Source: Planctomycetota bacterium
GTDB lineage: Bacteria; Planctomycetota; Phycisphaerae; WQYP01; JAJZKY01
DNA length: 6,100 bases
Reading direction: 5' to 3'
Assembly (NCBI GenBank): GCA_021803885.1
Contig: JAJZKY010000310.1
Span: 1 to 6,100, forward strand
In this document: in pieces, positions 1-5,886 of the stretch
How positions within the stretch are numbered: position 1 is the first letter of the stretch
Layout of the letters: every line of letters begins with the position of its first letter
Made by a program: the position numbers and the translations under genes
Notes under the pieces: model-generated
What the model saw: only the letters and a program-made list of their open reading frames with translations
Database searches by the model: none
What the model was told of the DNA's origin: nothing

Positions 1-49
1 TGTTTTCTGATGCCTTTCGGGACGGCCCCGGCCGGCCCCAAGGTTGTAA
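1..49. other. upstream flank of transporter gene, no gene assignable
   Basis: These bases are too short to assign. The transporter frame is closed here by stops at 8-10 and 47-49, so the transporter cannot start further upstream. The frame beginning at base 3 stays open to a stop at 63-65 and could be the tail of an upstream gene, but nothing in it is recognisable. A GC-rich palindrome (GGCCGGCC, 30-37) lies just before the start codon. I see no promoter. Confidence 0.4.
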
Positions 50-1828
50 ATGGTTGTGGTTTTAGCTGTGGGGAGCCTTATGTATCACCTGCCGGTAGTG
101 CTTGCAGCTCTTGGCAGTCGGCCCATTATCTCGGCTACATGGGTAGACTTGCTCATCGTGGCCATCTATTTCATTTTCGTGATCGGCATCGGGGTATATC
201 TTAAAAAGTTCACCAAGACCGGCGAGGACTTCTTCATGGCTGGGCGGCAGATGACGGCCTGGATCGCCGGATTAAGCTTCCTTGCCGCCAATCTCGGCGC
301 CTTGGAACTATTAGGCTGGGCCGGCTCGGCGTACGAGTACGGAATTCTCGCGGTGCATTGGTATTGGATCGGAGCCATTCCCGCCATGCTGTTGCTGGGC
401 CTGGTGATGATGCCTTTTTATTACGCCTCGCGCACCCATTCCGTACCGGGCTATCTGCAACTACGCTACGGCCCAGCCACGCGCGGCCTTTCGGCCATCT
501 GCTTTGCGGGGATGACCATTTTGATGAGCGGCGTGAACATTTTTGCGATGGCCCTGGTGATGCAGGTGGTGCTCGGCTGGGACATGAATTTCAGCATCTG
601 GGTTTCGTCCATCAGCATGGGGGCATACGTGGTACTGGCGGGGTTGCTCTCGGCGATTTTTAATGAAGTTTTGCAATTTATGCTCATTTGGCTTGGAGCG
701 CTGTTGATTCCCATTCTCGGTCTGGTGCAGGCGGGCGGGTGGAGCGGCCTGCGACACGACATCGTACGCAACCTGACCCATTTTGGCATTCATAACCCGG
801 GCAGTTTTGTGCACGCATGGAGCACGCTGGGCCATTTTCATGATAACCCCATGGGCATTAACTGGATCGGCATTGTGTTTGGCCTGGGCGCCGTGCTTTC
901 GATGGGGTACTGGACGACGGACTTTCTGGTGGTGCAGCGGGTGATGTCCGCGCGGGATTTACGCGCCGCCAAGATGGCGCCGATCATTGGCGCCGGGTTC
1001 AAGATGTTTGTGCCGCTGATTGTTATCCTGCCCGGGTTGCTGGGGCTTGGCCTGCTGAAAACGCAGCTATTCCCGCAGCCCGTGGTGGATGCGGCCGCCG
1101 CCCACGGCAAGGTGCTTTACAGCTATAACGATGTCTTGCCGCTCATGCTCGCCAGATACTGCGGACCGGGGTTGCTGGGGTTGGGAATCACCGCTCTGCT
1201 GGCTGGGTTTATGTCGGGAATGGCGGGCAACGTAACGGCGTTTGCCACCGTCTGGACCCATGATATCTACCGGCCCATGTTCAATCCGAAAGCCACCGAC
1301 CGCCATTACCTGGCGATGGGGCGATGGAGCACCGCCGTGGGCGTGCTGGTCAGCATTGGTACGGCCTATTGGGCGATGGCCGCACCGGGCATCATGGACT
1401 ACGTGCAGGCCCTGTTCAGCTTTTTTGTGGCCCCACTCTTTGGCACCGTGATTTTGGGAATGCTCTGGAAGCGCACCACTTCGGCCGGCGGCTTCTGGGG
1501 GCTGCTGGTGGGCACGGTGGCTTCCATTGGCATGTGGGTTTGGGTAGACCGTGTGCCGGATGCCTTGAAATACATTGCCCTATCGGCCAGAGCCAAGCCG
1601 ATGGCGGCGGATATGTTTCGGGCTTTGTGGAGCTTTATCCTGGTGGTAGTGGTGACCGTGGCGGTGAGCCTGGCCACCAAGCCCACTCCGGAAGCCCAAC
1701 TCAAGGGGCTGGTGATGGGTTGCACAGAAATTCCACCAGAGGGCGAGTATCCTCTTTTGCACCGCCCCATTTTCTGGGCCGGCGTCATCACGGTCATCTT
1801 TGTCGCACTGAACCTTTATTTCTGGTAA
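50..1828 (+). CDS. sodium:solute symporter (SSS family, SGLT-like) transporter
   Basis: An inner-membrane secondary transporter of the SSS family, which typically couples sodium flow to uptake of sugars, organic acids or similar small solutes. The 592 residues hold about 14 hydrophobic helices. Family landmarks: the TM1 region with DFFMAGR (60-66) and SFLAANLGALELLG (76-89), the intracellular segment YWTTDFLVVQR (287-297), and the TM8 segment ending in TVWTHDIY before residue 412. In a by-eye gapless alignment to Vibrio vSGLT (recalled from memory), K318 and Q453 match the sugar-binding K294 and Q428 and Y287 matches gate Y263. Q69, E88 and N260 are replaced by E86, Y105 and S284, so galactose should not be assumed. 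Na2-site S364 is kept (S389) but S365 is G390. The in-frame TAA at 47-49 forces a start at 50 or later. ATG 50 follows a weak AAGG; ATG 80 follows GGGGAG (70-75) and would give 582 residues. A small membrane protein gene follows 10 bases downstream. Family assignment is secure; the substrate is unknown. Confidence 0.93.
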   Translation: MVVVLAVGSLMYHLPVVLAALGSRPIISATWVDLLIVAIYFIFVIGIGVYLKKFTKTGEDFFMAGRQMTAWIAGLSFLAANLGALELLGWAGSAYEYGILAVHWYWIGAIPAMLLLGLVMMPFYYASRTHSVPGYLQLRYGPATRGLSAICFAGMTILMSGVNIFAMALVMQVVLGWDMNFSIWVSSISMGAYVVLAGLLSAIFNEVLQFMLIWLGALLIPILGLVQAGGWSGLRHDIVRNLTHFGIHNPGSFVHAWSTLGHFHDNPMGINWIGIVFGLGAVLSMGYWTTDFLVVQRVMSARDLRAAKMAPIIGAGFKMFVPLIVILPGLLGLGLLKTQLFPQPVVDAAAAHGKVLYSYNDVLPLMLARYCGPGLLGLGITALLAGFMSGMAGNVTAFATVWTHDIYRPMFNPKATDRHYLAMGRWSTAVGVLVSIGTAYWAMAAPGIMDYVQALFSFFVAPLFGTVILGMLWKRTTSAGGFWGLLVGTVASIGMWVWVDRVPDALKYIALSARAKPMAADMFRALWSFILVVVVTVAVSLATKPTPEAQLKGLVMGCTEIPPEGEYPLLHRPIFWAGVITVIFVALNLYFW

Positions 1829-1832
1829 GGAG
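1827..1832 (+). promoter_or_regulatory. ribosome-binding site overlapping the transporter stop codon
   Basis: AAGGAG, a near-perfect Shine-Dalgarno sequence, begins inside the transporter TAA (1826-1828) and sits 6 bases before the ATG at 1839. A ribosome terminating on the transporter would cover this site, so translational coupling is likely. This also fixes the start of the downstream small gene. Confidence 0.8.
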
Positions 1833-1838
1833 CCTGTT

Positions 1839-2060
1839 ATGAGCAATCATTCCAATGCCATCTGGTTTTTAATCGGGGTTCAATTGTTGATTTACGGCGT
1901 CATTATTGAGGCTACGGGTCTGTGGGAACTCTTTTATCCGCCGGCGCACCAAGTTTCGTTGGCCAATACTCATCCGGCAATCTGGTGGGGCGCTTTACTG
2001 CTGGCGCTGGGCACTTTTTATGTGCTCCGGTTTCCACCGCGCAAGGTTTTGAAGAATTAG
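1839..2060 (+). CDS. small two-helix membrane protein, probable transporter partner
   Basis: A 73-residue protein with two hydrophobic helices, roughly residues 8-28 (AIWFLIGVQLLIYGVII) and 46-64 (containing AIWWGALLLALG). A short polar loop joins them and the C-terminal tail is basic (PPRKVLKN). It begins 10 bases after the transporter stop with a strong ribosome-binding site, so the two are made together. From memory, SSS transporters of acidobacteria, planctomycetes and relatives are often followed by a small protein with a similar WWG motif. Other SSS transporters pair with different small membrane proteins (DUF485 YjcH with ActP, DUF997 YhdT with PanF, DUF4212 proteins). I infer a stabilising or regulatory subunit of the transporter; its biochemical role is not known. 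The short length argues against an independent transporter. Coding status is well supported by the ribosome-binding site, operon position and clean helix pattern. Confidence 0.8.
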   Translation: MSNHSNAIWFLIGVQLLIYGVIIEATGLWELFYPPAHQVSLANTHPAIWWGALLLALGTFYVLRFPPRKVLKN

Positions 2061-2221
2061 ATTCTGGAGTCACCACCGCCGGCTTTGCCGCCAAGCAGTG
2101 CCGACGTCGCATGAAGCCACATCCAAGGCCTGGCAGAACATCGCAGTACCGACCACCCTCAACACGTGCCCGTCGGAGACTGTAATTAACCTGCAAAACC
2201 AGTCACCATAACCATCAAAAT

Positions 2222-2243
2222 AAGGCAATGTTGGCCCTTTTTT
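2222..2243 (+). terminator. weak intrinsic terminator candidate after the transporter operon
   Basis: AAGGC (2222-2226) can pair with GCCCTT (2234-2239) with one bulged C and a 7-base loop, followed by a run of six T (2238-2243) that overlaps the stem foot. It lies about 160 bases after the small membrane protein gene. The stem is short and the T-run overlaps it, so this is only a candidate. Confidence 0.25.
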
Positions 2244-2372
2244 GGGGGCGTGTTTTAACGGCCCAAGGCGGCGACGCACGGGCGCGAGCCCCACGGCCAA
2301 GCTAACAGAATCAGTTTGGTTATGGCTTTCGGCCGGAACCGGATTCTTGCCAAAATTGGCGGCCGCACCCCC

Positions 2373-2386
2373 ATTGGGCATTGGGC
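2373..2386. repeat. tandem 7-bp repeat, two copies of ATTGGGC
   Basis: Two perfect head-to-tail copies (2373-2379 and 2380-2386) lie 19 bases upstream of the -35 candidate of the following gene. The position would suit a regulator site, but two short copies can arise by chance and no regulator gene is nearby. Confidence 0.3.
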
Positions 2387-2404
2387 GCCGGCCCCGATAA
2401 GCGT

Positions 2405-2433
2405 TTGTACTTTTCGCCTGGCAATGATATAAA
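2405..2433 (+). promoter_or_regulatory. sigma70-type promoter candidate for the secreted-protein gene
   Basis: TTGTAC (2405-2410) and TATAAA (2428-2433) are separated by exactly 17 bases. The -10 element matches the consensus at 5 of 6 positions and the -35 at 3 of 6. Transcription would start near 2440, giving a leader of about 65 bases before the GTG at 2507. The position suits the downstream gene; strength is unknown. Confidence 0.4.
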
Positions 2434-2497
2434 TGTGACGTTGATGTTGTTTGCTAGTCCTTCAAAGGGCCTAAGCAGGTAAGGCAGTGAAGACTTT

Positions 2498-2501
2498 GGA
2501 G
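2498..2501 (+). promoter_or_regulatory. ribosome-binding site supporting a GTG start
   Basis: GGAG lies 5 bases before GTG at 2507. The site, and the signal peptide that begins right at this GTG, decide the start: the first in-frame ATG (codon 32) would remove the whole signal peptide. Confidence 0.6.
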
Positions 2502-2506
2502 CAGCG

Positions 2507-3997
2507 GTGTGTAAAACACGTGCAAGCCTGTGGGCGTTTTTCCTGGTGGTGGTTGTTTTAGCCAACCTTGGGGTGGCCGACGCACTACACGCCCAAACCA
2601 TGCCGCCAGAATGGAATCCGTGGACGCCGGTGAACCCCGCGCCCATTCCATCGGCAGCCGCACAAGCATCAGCCCGCCGGTACTTCTCACGCCTTTTTCG
2701 ACTTAAGTATGGGCGAATGGACAGCAATCACGCCTATCAGTTCATGGATTATCTTTTCAACAAATACGCTTATGCCAACAACAAACATACCGCCAAAGCC
2801 TACGTCGCCCTGACCCTGTGCTGGCAACTTGCCGCCCGCAAAAGTAATCCCGGCATGATTGTGGCCCCCGCGCAGGCGCTTTGTAGAAATTACAAAATCA
2901 ATCGCTGGAAGCTGCTGGCCAAGGCCACGGCGCTGGCGCTGCCGAACTTGCAGGACCGCTGGTCGTGCAAGTTTCTCATGAAAACCTCCTACCGATGGGG
3001 ACGCGAGGCGATTGCCGCCCATGCTTTTGCCTCGGCCAGGTCGCTGCTTGCCGTAGCCTTTCGCTGTGCCCAAACGGTGCAAAATGCCTGGTATTTACGA
3101 ATTGTACCGCCGCGATCGCGGCAACTGGTGATGCTGCAGGCCGCGTATAAGCAGCATTTGGCCGACGAGGACCTTCTTCAACAACACCCGCACAACGTGG
3201 CAGCATTGCTTCGCACCGCCATTTACGATTGGGTGATGTCCCACCAGCCCCATGCCGCAACGGCGGGAGGCGCCGCGGCCAAAAGTTCGGGCTGCCACGC
3301 GCTGATCAAAATCGTCCAATTAAATGACATCAAAGCGCCCAACGCTGTGGACGAGATCCGACTGGGCGACCTGTGGTGGAACCTGCCCAAAACGCACCAG
3401 GTGCTGGCGCTGCAGCCACTGGTGCGGCTGCGTGCGGTGGCAATTTATCGCCAAGCCATTGGAAATATTCAACACGATTTCAGCCGGCTGGTTGGGGCGG
3501 ACCGGTACCAGCAGGCCATCGCATTTATGATCACCGCCCGCCGGGCGGTGCATCGCATTGGCGATCCGCGGCTGGGGCGCCTTTCTGAGAACTTAAAGTC
3601 GCTACTGGTGCAAACCCGGCTGATGCACGGGCGCGATATCGCCGCCATGGCTGTGATTGCCAAAAAACCTGCCGACCCCACAGCTAACCAGGTAGTGGGA
3701 GAATACACCTGCTTTCTCGGTGGCCATTGGGCGGCCGGCCTGCCGTACCTGCAGCATAGCGCTGTGGTCGGCGTGCGCAGGGCCGCTAAAGTGGATCTTT
3801 CCGATCCACATGAACCCAAGCGTCAAATTATTCTGGGAAACCAGTGGTGGACGTTGGCCCGCGGATATCACGGCCTGATGAAAACCAATATCCAGTTGCG
3901 GGCCGTGTACTGGTATCGCCAAGCGCTCAAACACCTTCCCGGCACGAGCGATAAGCTTGTGCGCGCCCGAGTAGCCAAGTTGCAAGGCGCCCAGTGA
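2507..3997 (+). CDS. secreted planctomycete helical-repeat protein, function unknown
   Basis: A 496-residue exported protein. Residues 1-29 form a Sec signal peptide: basic start (K3, R5), hydrophobic core 8-23, likely cleavage after LHA (27-29) or ADA (24-26). A Pro/Trp-rich linker (30-56) follows. Residues about 57-145 match, from memory, an N-terminal helical region common in planctomycete multidomain proteins (R-Y-F start, AYVALTLCWQLAA at 98-110, then CRNYKINRWKLLAKAT). Two related helical modules follow, each ending in LG-x-x-WW-x-L and a R-AV-x-x-YRQA stretch: WW at 290-291 with AIYRQAI, and WW at 447-448 with YWYRQAL. The second module (about 326-495) looks like the well-known planctomycete C-terminal TPR-like unit. 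In other proteins this unit is usually fused to catalytic or sugar-binding domains; here it stands alone. No catalytic motif is visible. A periplasmic scaffold or binding role is inference. It has its own promoter candidate and no operon partner. Confidence 0.85.
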   Translation: MCKTRASLWAFFLVVVVLANLGVADALHAQTMPPEWNPWTPVNPAPIPSAAAQASARRYFSRLFRLKYGRMDSNHAYQFMDYLFNKYAYANNKHTAKAYVALTLCWQLAARKSNPGMIVAPAQALCRNYKINRWKLLAKATALALPNLQDRWSCKFLMKTSYRWGREAIAAHAFASARSLLAVAFRCAQTVQNAWYLRIVPPRSRQLVMLQAAYKQHLADEDLLQQHPHNVAALLRTAIYDWVMSHQPHAATAGGAAAKSSGCHALIKIVQLNDIKAPNAVDEIRLGDLWWNLPKTHQVLALQPLVRLRAVAIYRQAIGNIQHDFSRLVGADRYQQAIAFMITARRAVHRIGDPRLGRLSENLKSLLVQTRLMHGRDIAAMAVIAKKPADPTANQVVGEYTCFLGGHWAAGLPYLQHSAVVGVRRAAKVDLSDPHEPKRQIILGNQWWTLARGYHGLMKTNIQLRAVYWYRQALKHLPGTSDKLVRARVAKLQGAQ

Positions 3998-4005
3998 AGT
4001 TCAAA

Positions 4006-4036
4006 GGCCGCAGGCGTGCCAACGCGACCCGCGGCC
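4006..4036 (+). terminator. stem-loop just after the secreted-protein stop, possible terminator
   Basis: GGCCGC (4006-4011) pairs perfectly with GCGGCC (4031-4036). Inside it, GCGT (4014-4017) pairs with ACGC (4022-4025) around a GCCA loop. The hairpin begins 9 bases after the stop codon, where a terminator or a 3'-end-protecting structure is expected. There is no T-run directly after it (only TTTT near 4051), so it is not a classical intrinsic terminator. Confidence 0.4.
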
Positions 4037-4173
4037 AAGCCCCACCGGTTTTCAGAACTCCTTCGACACGGTTAAACGACTTTTCCATGTTCTTGGCAGC
4101 CATCACGGCAAGGTGCTGGCACAAACAAGCGTTGACGCCGAAAGGGTCGCCCCGGGATCCACGTGCCCAGCGA

Positions 4174-4190
4174 CGGCGAAACGATCGCCG
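4174..4190. repeat. perfect 6-bp inverted repeat (hairpin)
   Basis: CGGCGA (4174-4179) and TCGCCG (4185-4190) are perfectly complementary around a 5-base loop. No T-run follows on either strand. A hairpin of this size is expected occasionally by chance in GC-rich DNA. Confidence 0.4.
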
Positions 4191-4322
4191 GGCTTTGGGG
4201 GCACCGGTTAAGCGGCGCGACGCGCGGATACGGGTGGGAATTATGCATCGGGAATTACCGGCAACGAATCTGGCCGGGGGTGGCGTTTCCGTTGCTGTGG
4301 TTTAATCTGTTCCGGTGCTGGG

Positions 4323-4348
4323 AGCGCCGCCCGCATGGCGGGCACGCT
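4323..4348. repeat. strong 10-bp interrupted hairpin between convergent genes
   Basis: AGCG (4323-4326) pairs with CGCT (4345-4348), and GCCCGC (4329-4334) pairs with GCGGGC (4338-4343) around an ATG loop. A small CC/A internal loop separates the two stems. It is the most stable-looking hairpin in the gap and would form on either strand. It lies about 155 bases past the helicase stop and about 325 past the other gene. Without a T-run, a terminator role (bidirectional or otherwise) is only a possibility. Confidence 0.5.
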
Positions 4349-4503
4349 TAACGGGATGGTTAATGCGGGTGAGGACACCATCTGTTTTGGGGCGAGGGAA
4401 CGTGCGGGCAGTACGCCAGTGGCTAAATGATCGTTCGTAACCGCGGGGCAGCTCTCCGCATCGGGAGGATTGCGGCGTCCCTGCCACTCTTCGCAGCTTA
4501 ACA

Positions 4504-5877
4504 TCACCGGCGACGACGCGTGGGAAATCGACCGCTCAATGGACGAGGCTTGCTTTCCACCGATGCTGCGCCAAAAGAGGTGGGACTGTAGACCGTGGTA
4601 TCGGCTGCGGAGGCGGCGCTGGGCGCGGCCCGAGCGGCACTGTGAGCATCCGCATCCTGCCGGTCCACCGGAAAGTCCGCACCGGGGCGGTTTTGGCCGA
4701 AACCGTGGCCGCGGCCCGGTTCAGGCGAGGGCACAAAGCCCGGAATCTTATAGTCTTCCAGCAGGTGATTAATGAGCTTTTCAATTTCGGTTTGCAATTG
4801 GGCCTGGCCCGGTGCGACAAACGTAAATGCCCGGCCAGTGGCTCCCATGCGGGCGGTGCGGCCCACCCGATGCACATATACCTCGGCTTCTTCCGGTACG
4901 TCATAGTTGATAATGTGCGTTATTTCATGCACATCAATGCCGCGGCTGGCCAGATCGGTGGCCACCAGCACATTAATTTTACCGGTCCTGAAGCCGCGCA
5001 TCACCCGTTCGCGCTTGGCCTGAAGCAAATCACCATGAATGGGGGAAGCATTGATGCCATGGGCGGCCAGCGAACCCGCCACTTTGTCCACACTGCGTTT
5101 GGTTCGGCAGAAGATAATTGCCAATTTCGGATTCTCCTGCTTGAGCAGCAGGTGCAAGGCCCGTTGTTTATCCCAGGGTTGCACGCCTACAAAATATTGT
5201 ACCGCTTCAGGATTGGTCAGCGTTTCTTGGTTGGTGGACGTAAAAATGCGTTCCGGATGAACAGTATTTTTGGCCACCAGTCGTTCTATTTCGTCATTAA
5301 TGGTGGCGGAAACCAAAATCGTTTGATGGGGCGCTACGCACGCTGAGAGGATTTTGCGCACGTCATCGCGAAATCCGATGTCAAACATGCGGTCTACCTC
5401 GTCACATACCACAAACTTCATGTTGTGCAGTGGCAAGGCCCCACGGTCATTTAGGTCGATTATTCGCCCGGGCGTACCCACCACCAGATGAGGTTGGCGT
5501 TCCAGGAGCTTGAGATCGTGTGTTACCTTTTGGCCGCCATATACCACTTGCAGTCGCAACGCCGTATGCTTGGCAAAGCGCAACAGTTCCGCCTCCACCT
5601 GCACGGCCAATTCGCGGGTGGGCACAACTACCAATGCCTGAAAGGCCTGTGCCGGATCCATGCGCTGCAGAATTGGCAAACCAAAGGCCGCGGTTTTTCC
5701 CGTGCCGGTGCGGGCTTGTCCAATGACATCGCCGCCGCGCAGGGCCACGGGAATCAGCCGCTTTTGTATTTCCGAAGGTTCCTGAAAGTGAATTTCTGCC
5801 AAAGCCAGCAGCATTGCATGATCTAAGCCCAGAGCCGCGAAGGCTTCCGGCAGTTCCAAGTGCATACGATTGGTCAT
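4504..5877 (-). CDS. DEAD-box family ATP-dependent RNA helicase (DEVD variant)
   Basis: A cytoplasmic ATP-dependent enzyme that unwinds short RNA duplexes or remodels RNA-protein complexes, as in ribosome assembly, mRNA decay or cold adaptation. All superfamily 2 DEAD-box motifs are present in order in 457 residues: Q-motif region F31 to Q38 (FQEPSEIQ, Ser where Thr is common), motif I ARTGTGKT (55-62), Ia PTRELA (86-91), GG (114-115), Ib TPGR (135-138), II DEVD (159-162), III SAT (190-192), IV IIFCRTK (254-260), V ATDLASRGID (306-315) and VI HRVGRTARMG (336-345). The core ends near residue 380. A low-complexity tail rich in Ala, Pro, Ser and Arg follows and ends RRRR, a likely RNA-binding extension. 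RhlE/DeaD-type paralogues cannot be told apart here, so no symbol is given. Motif II has Val in place of Ala. The start at 5877 is supported by AGGA five bases upstream; a second Met at codon 5 is less likely. It is transcribed alone in this window. Confidence 0.96.
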   Translation of the reverse strand: MTNRMHLELPEAFAALGLDHAMLLALAEIHFQEPSEIQKRLIPVALRGGDVIGQARTGTGKTAAFGLPILQRMDPAQAFQALVVVPTRELAVQVEAELLRFAKHTALRLQVVYGGQKVTHDLKLLERQPHLVVGTPGRIIDLNDRGALPLHNMKFVVCDEVDRMFDIGFRDDVRKILSACVAPHQTILVSATINDEIERLVAKNTVHPERIFTSTNQETLTNPEAVQYFVGVQPWDKQRALHLLLKQENPKLAIIFCRTKRSVDKVAGSLAAHGINASPIHGDLLQAKRERVMRGFRTGKINVLVATDLASRGIDVHEITHIINYDVPEEAEVYVHRVGRTARMGATGRAFTFVAPGQAQLQTEIEKLINHLLEDYKIPGFVPSPEPGRGHGFGQNRPGADFPVDRQDADAHSAARAAPSAASAADTTVYSPTSFGAASVESKPRPLSGRFPTRRRR

Positions 5878-5880
5878 GAG

Positions 5881-5886
5881 TTTCCT
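5881..5886 (-). promoter_or_regulatory. ribosome-binding site of the helicase gene
   Basis: On the minus strand AGGAAA ends 3 bases before the ATG at 5877, with its AGGA core 5 bases away. This supports the first Met over the in-frame Met at codon 5. Confidence 0.65.

Larger units (their letters stand above)
2061..2506. other. 446-base intergenic region without a supportable gene
   Basis: No reading frame here has a protein-like composition plus a ribosome-binding site. The region contains a weak terminator-like element (2222-2243), a short GNRA-type hairpin GGGC-GCGA-GCCC (2280-2291), a tandem repeat of ATTGGGC (2373-2386) and a promoter-like pair (2405-2433). It separates the transporter operon from the next gene. 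I recognised no riboswitch, tRNA or known RNA. Confidence 0.6.
3998..4503. other. 506-base convergent intergenic region rich in inverted repeats
   Basis: This lies between the stop of the secreted-protein gene (+) and the stop of the helicase gene (-). Open frames exist on both strands but their products are Arg/Pro-rich and unconvincing. The region holds several GC-rich hairpins (4006-4036, 4174-4190, 4215-4225, 4323-4348) and longer-range complementary arms (4201-4207 with 4312-4318; 4261-4266 with 4290-4295). It may hold terminators for both genes or a structured RNA. I recognise no known RNA family. Confidence 0.5.

Noticed and set aside
10..204. 64-codon plus-strand frame overlapping the transporter start
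   Set aside because: It overlaps the transporter in another frame, is Cys/Gly/His-rich and lacks support. It could only be an upstream gene tail, which the window cannot show.
1922..2185. 87-codon plus-strand frame overlapping the small membrane protein and the gap
   Set aside because: Its start is buried in the small membrane protein gene and the product is Arg/Pro-rich and featureless.
3994..4305. 103-codon open frame starting at GTG with a 4-base overlap (GTGA) with the secreted-protein stop
   Set aside because: The overlap resembles translational coupling, but the product is Arg-rich and low in hydrophobic structure, uses scattered rare codons (AGA, AGG, ATA, TTA), has no clear ribosome-binding site and contains the stem-loop at 4006-4036. 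I found no recognisable domain.
4163..4351. 62-codon open frame in the convergent gap with a WPGVAFPLLWFNLFR stretch
   Set aside because: It has a short membrane-like patch but no ribosome-binding site, and it ends inside the strong hairpin at 4323-4348. Likely chance.
4241..4507. 88-codon minus-strand frame just downstream of the helicase
   Set aside because: Its start overlaps the helicase stop, but the composition is Pro/Ala/Ser-rich without motifs and no Shine-Dalgarno precedes it.
4664..4676. GGAAAGTCCGC, resembling the start of RNase P RNA
   Set aside because: It lies in the coding region for the helicase tail, and the surrounding conserved RNase P RNA elements are absent.
4642..5346. 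234-codon plus-strand frame antisense to the helicase
   Set aside because: It is long, but lies wholly inside the helicase gene, whose motifs prove the minus-strand frame. It is an antisense shadow with no domain of its own.
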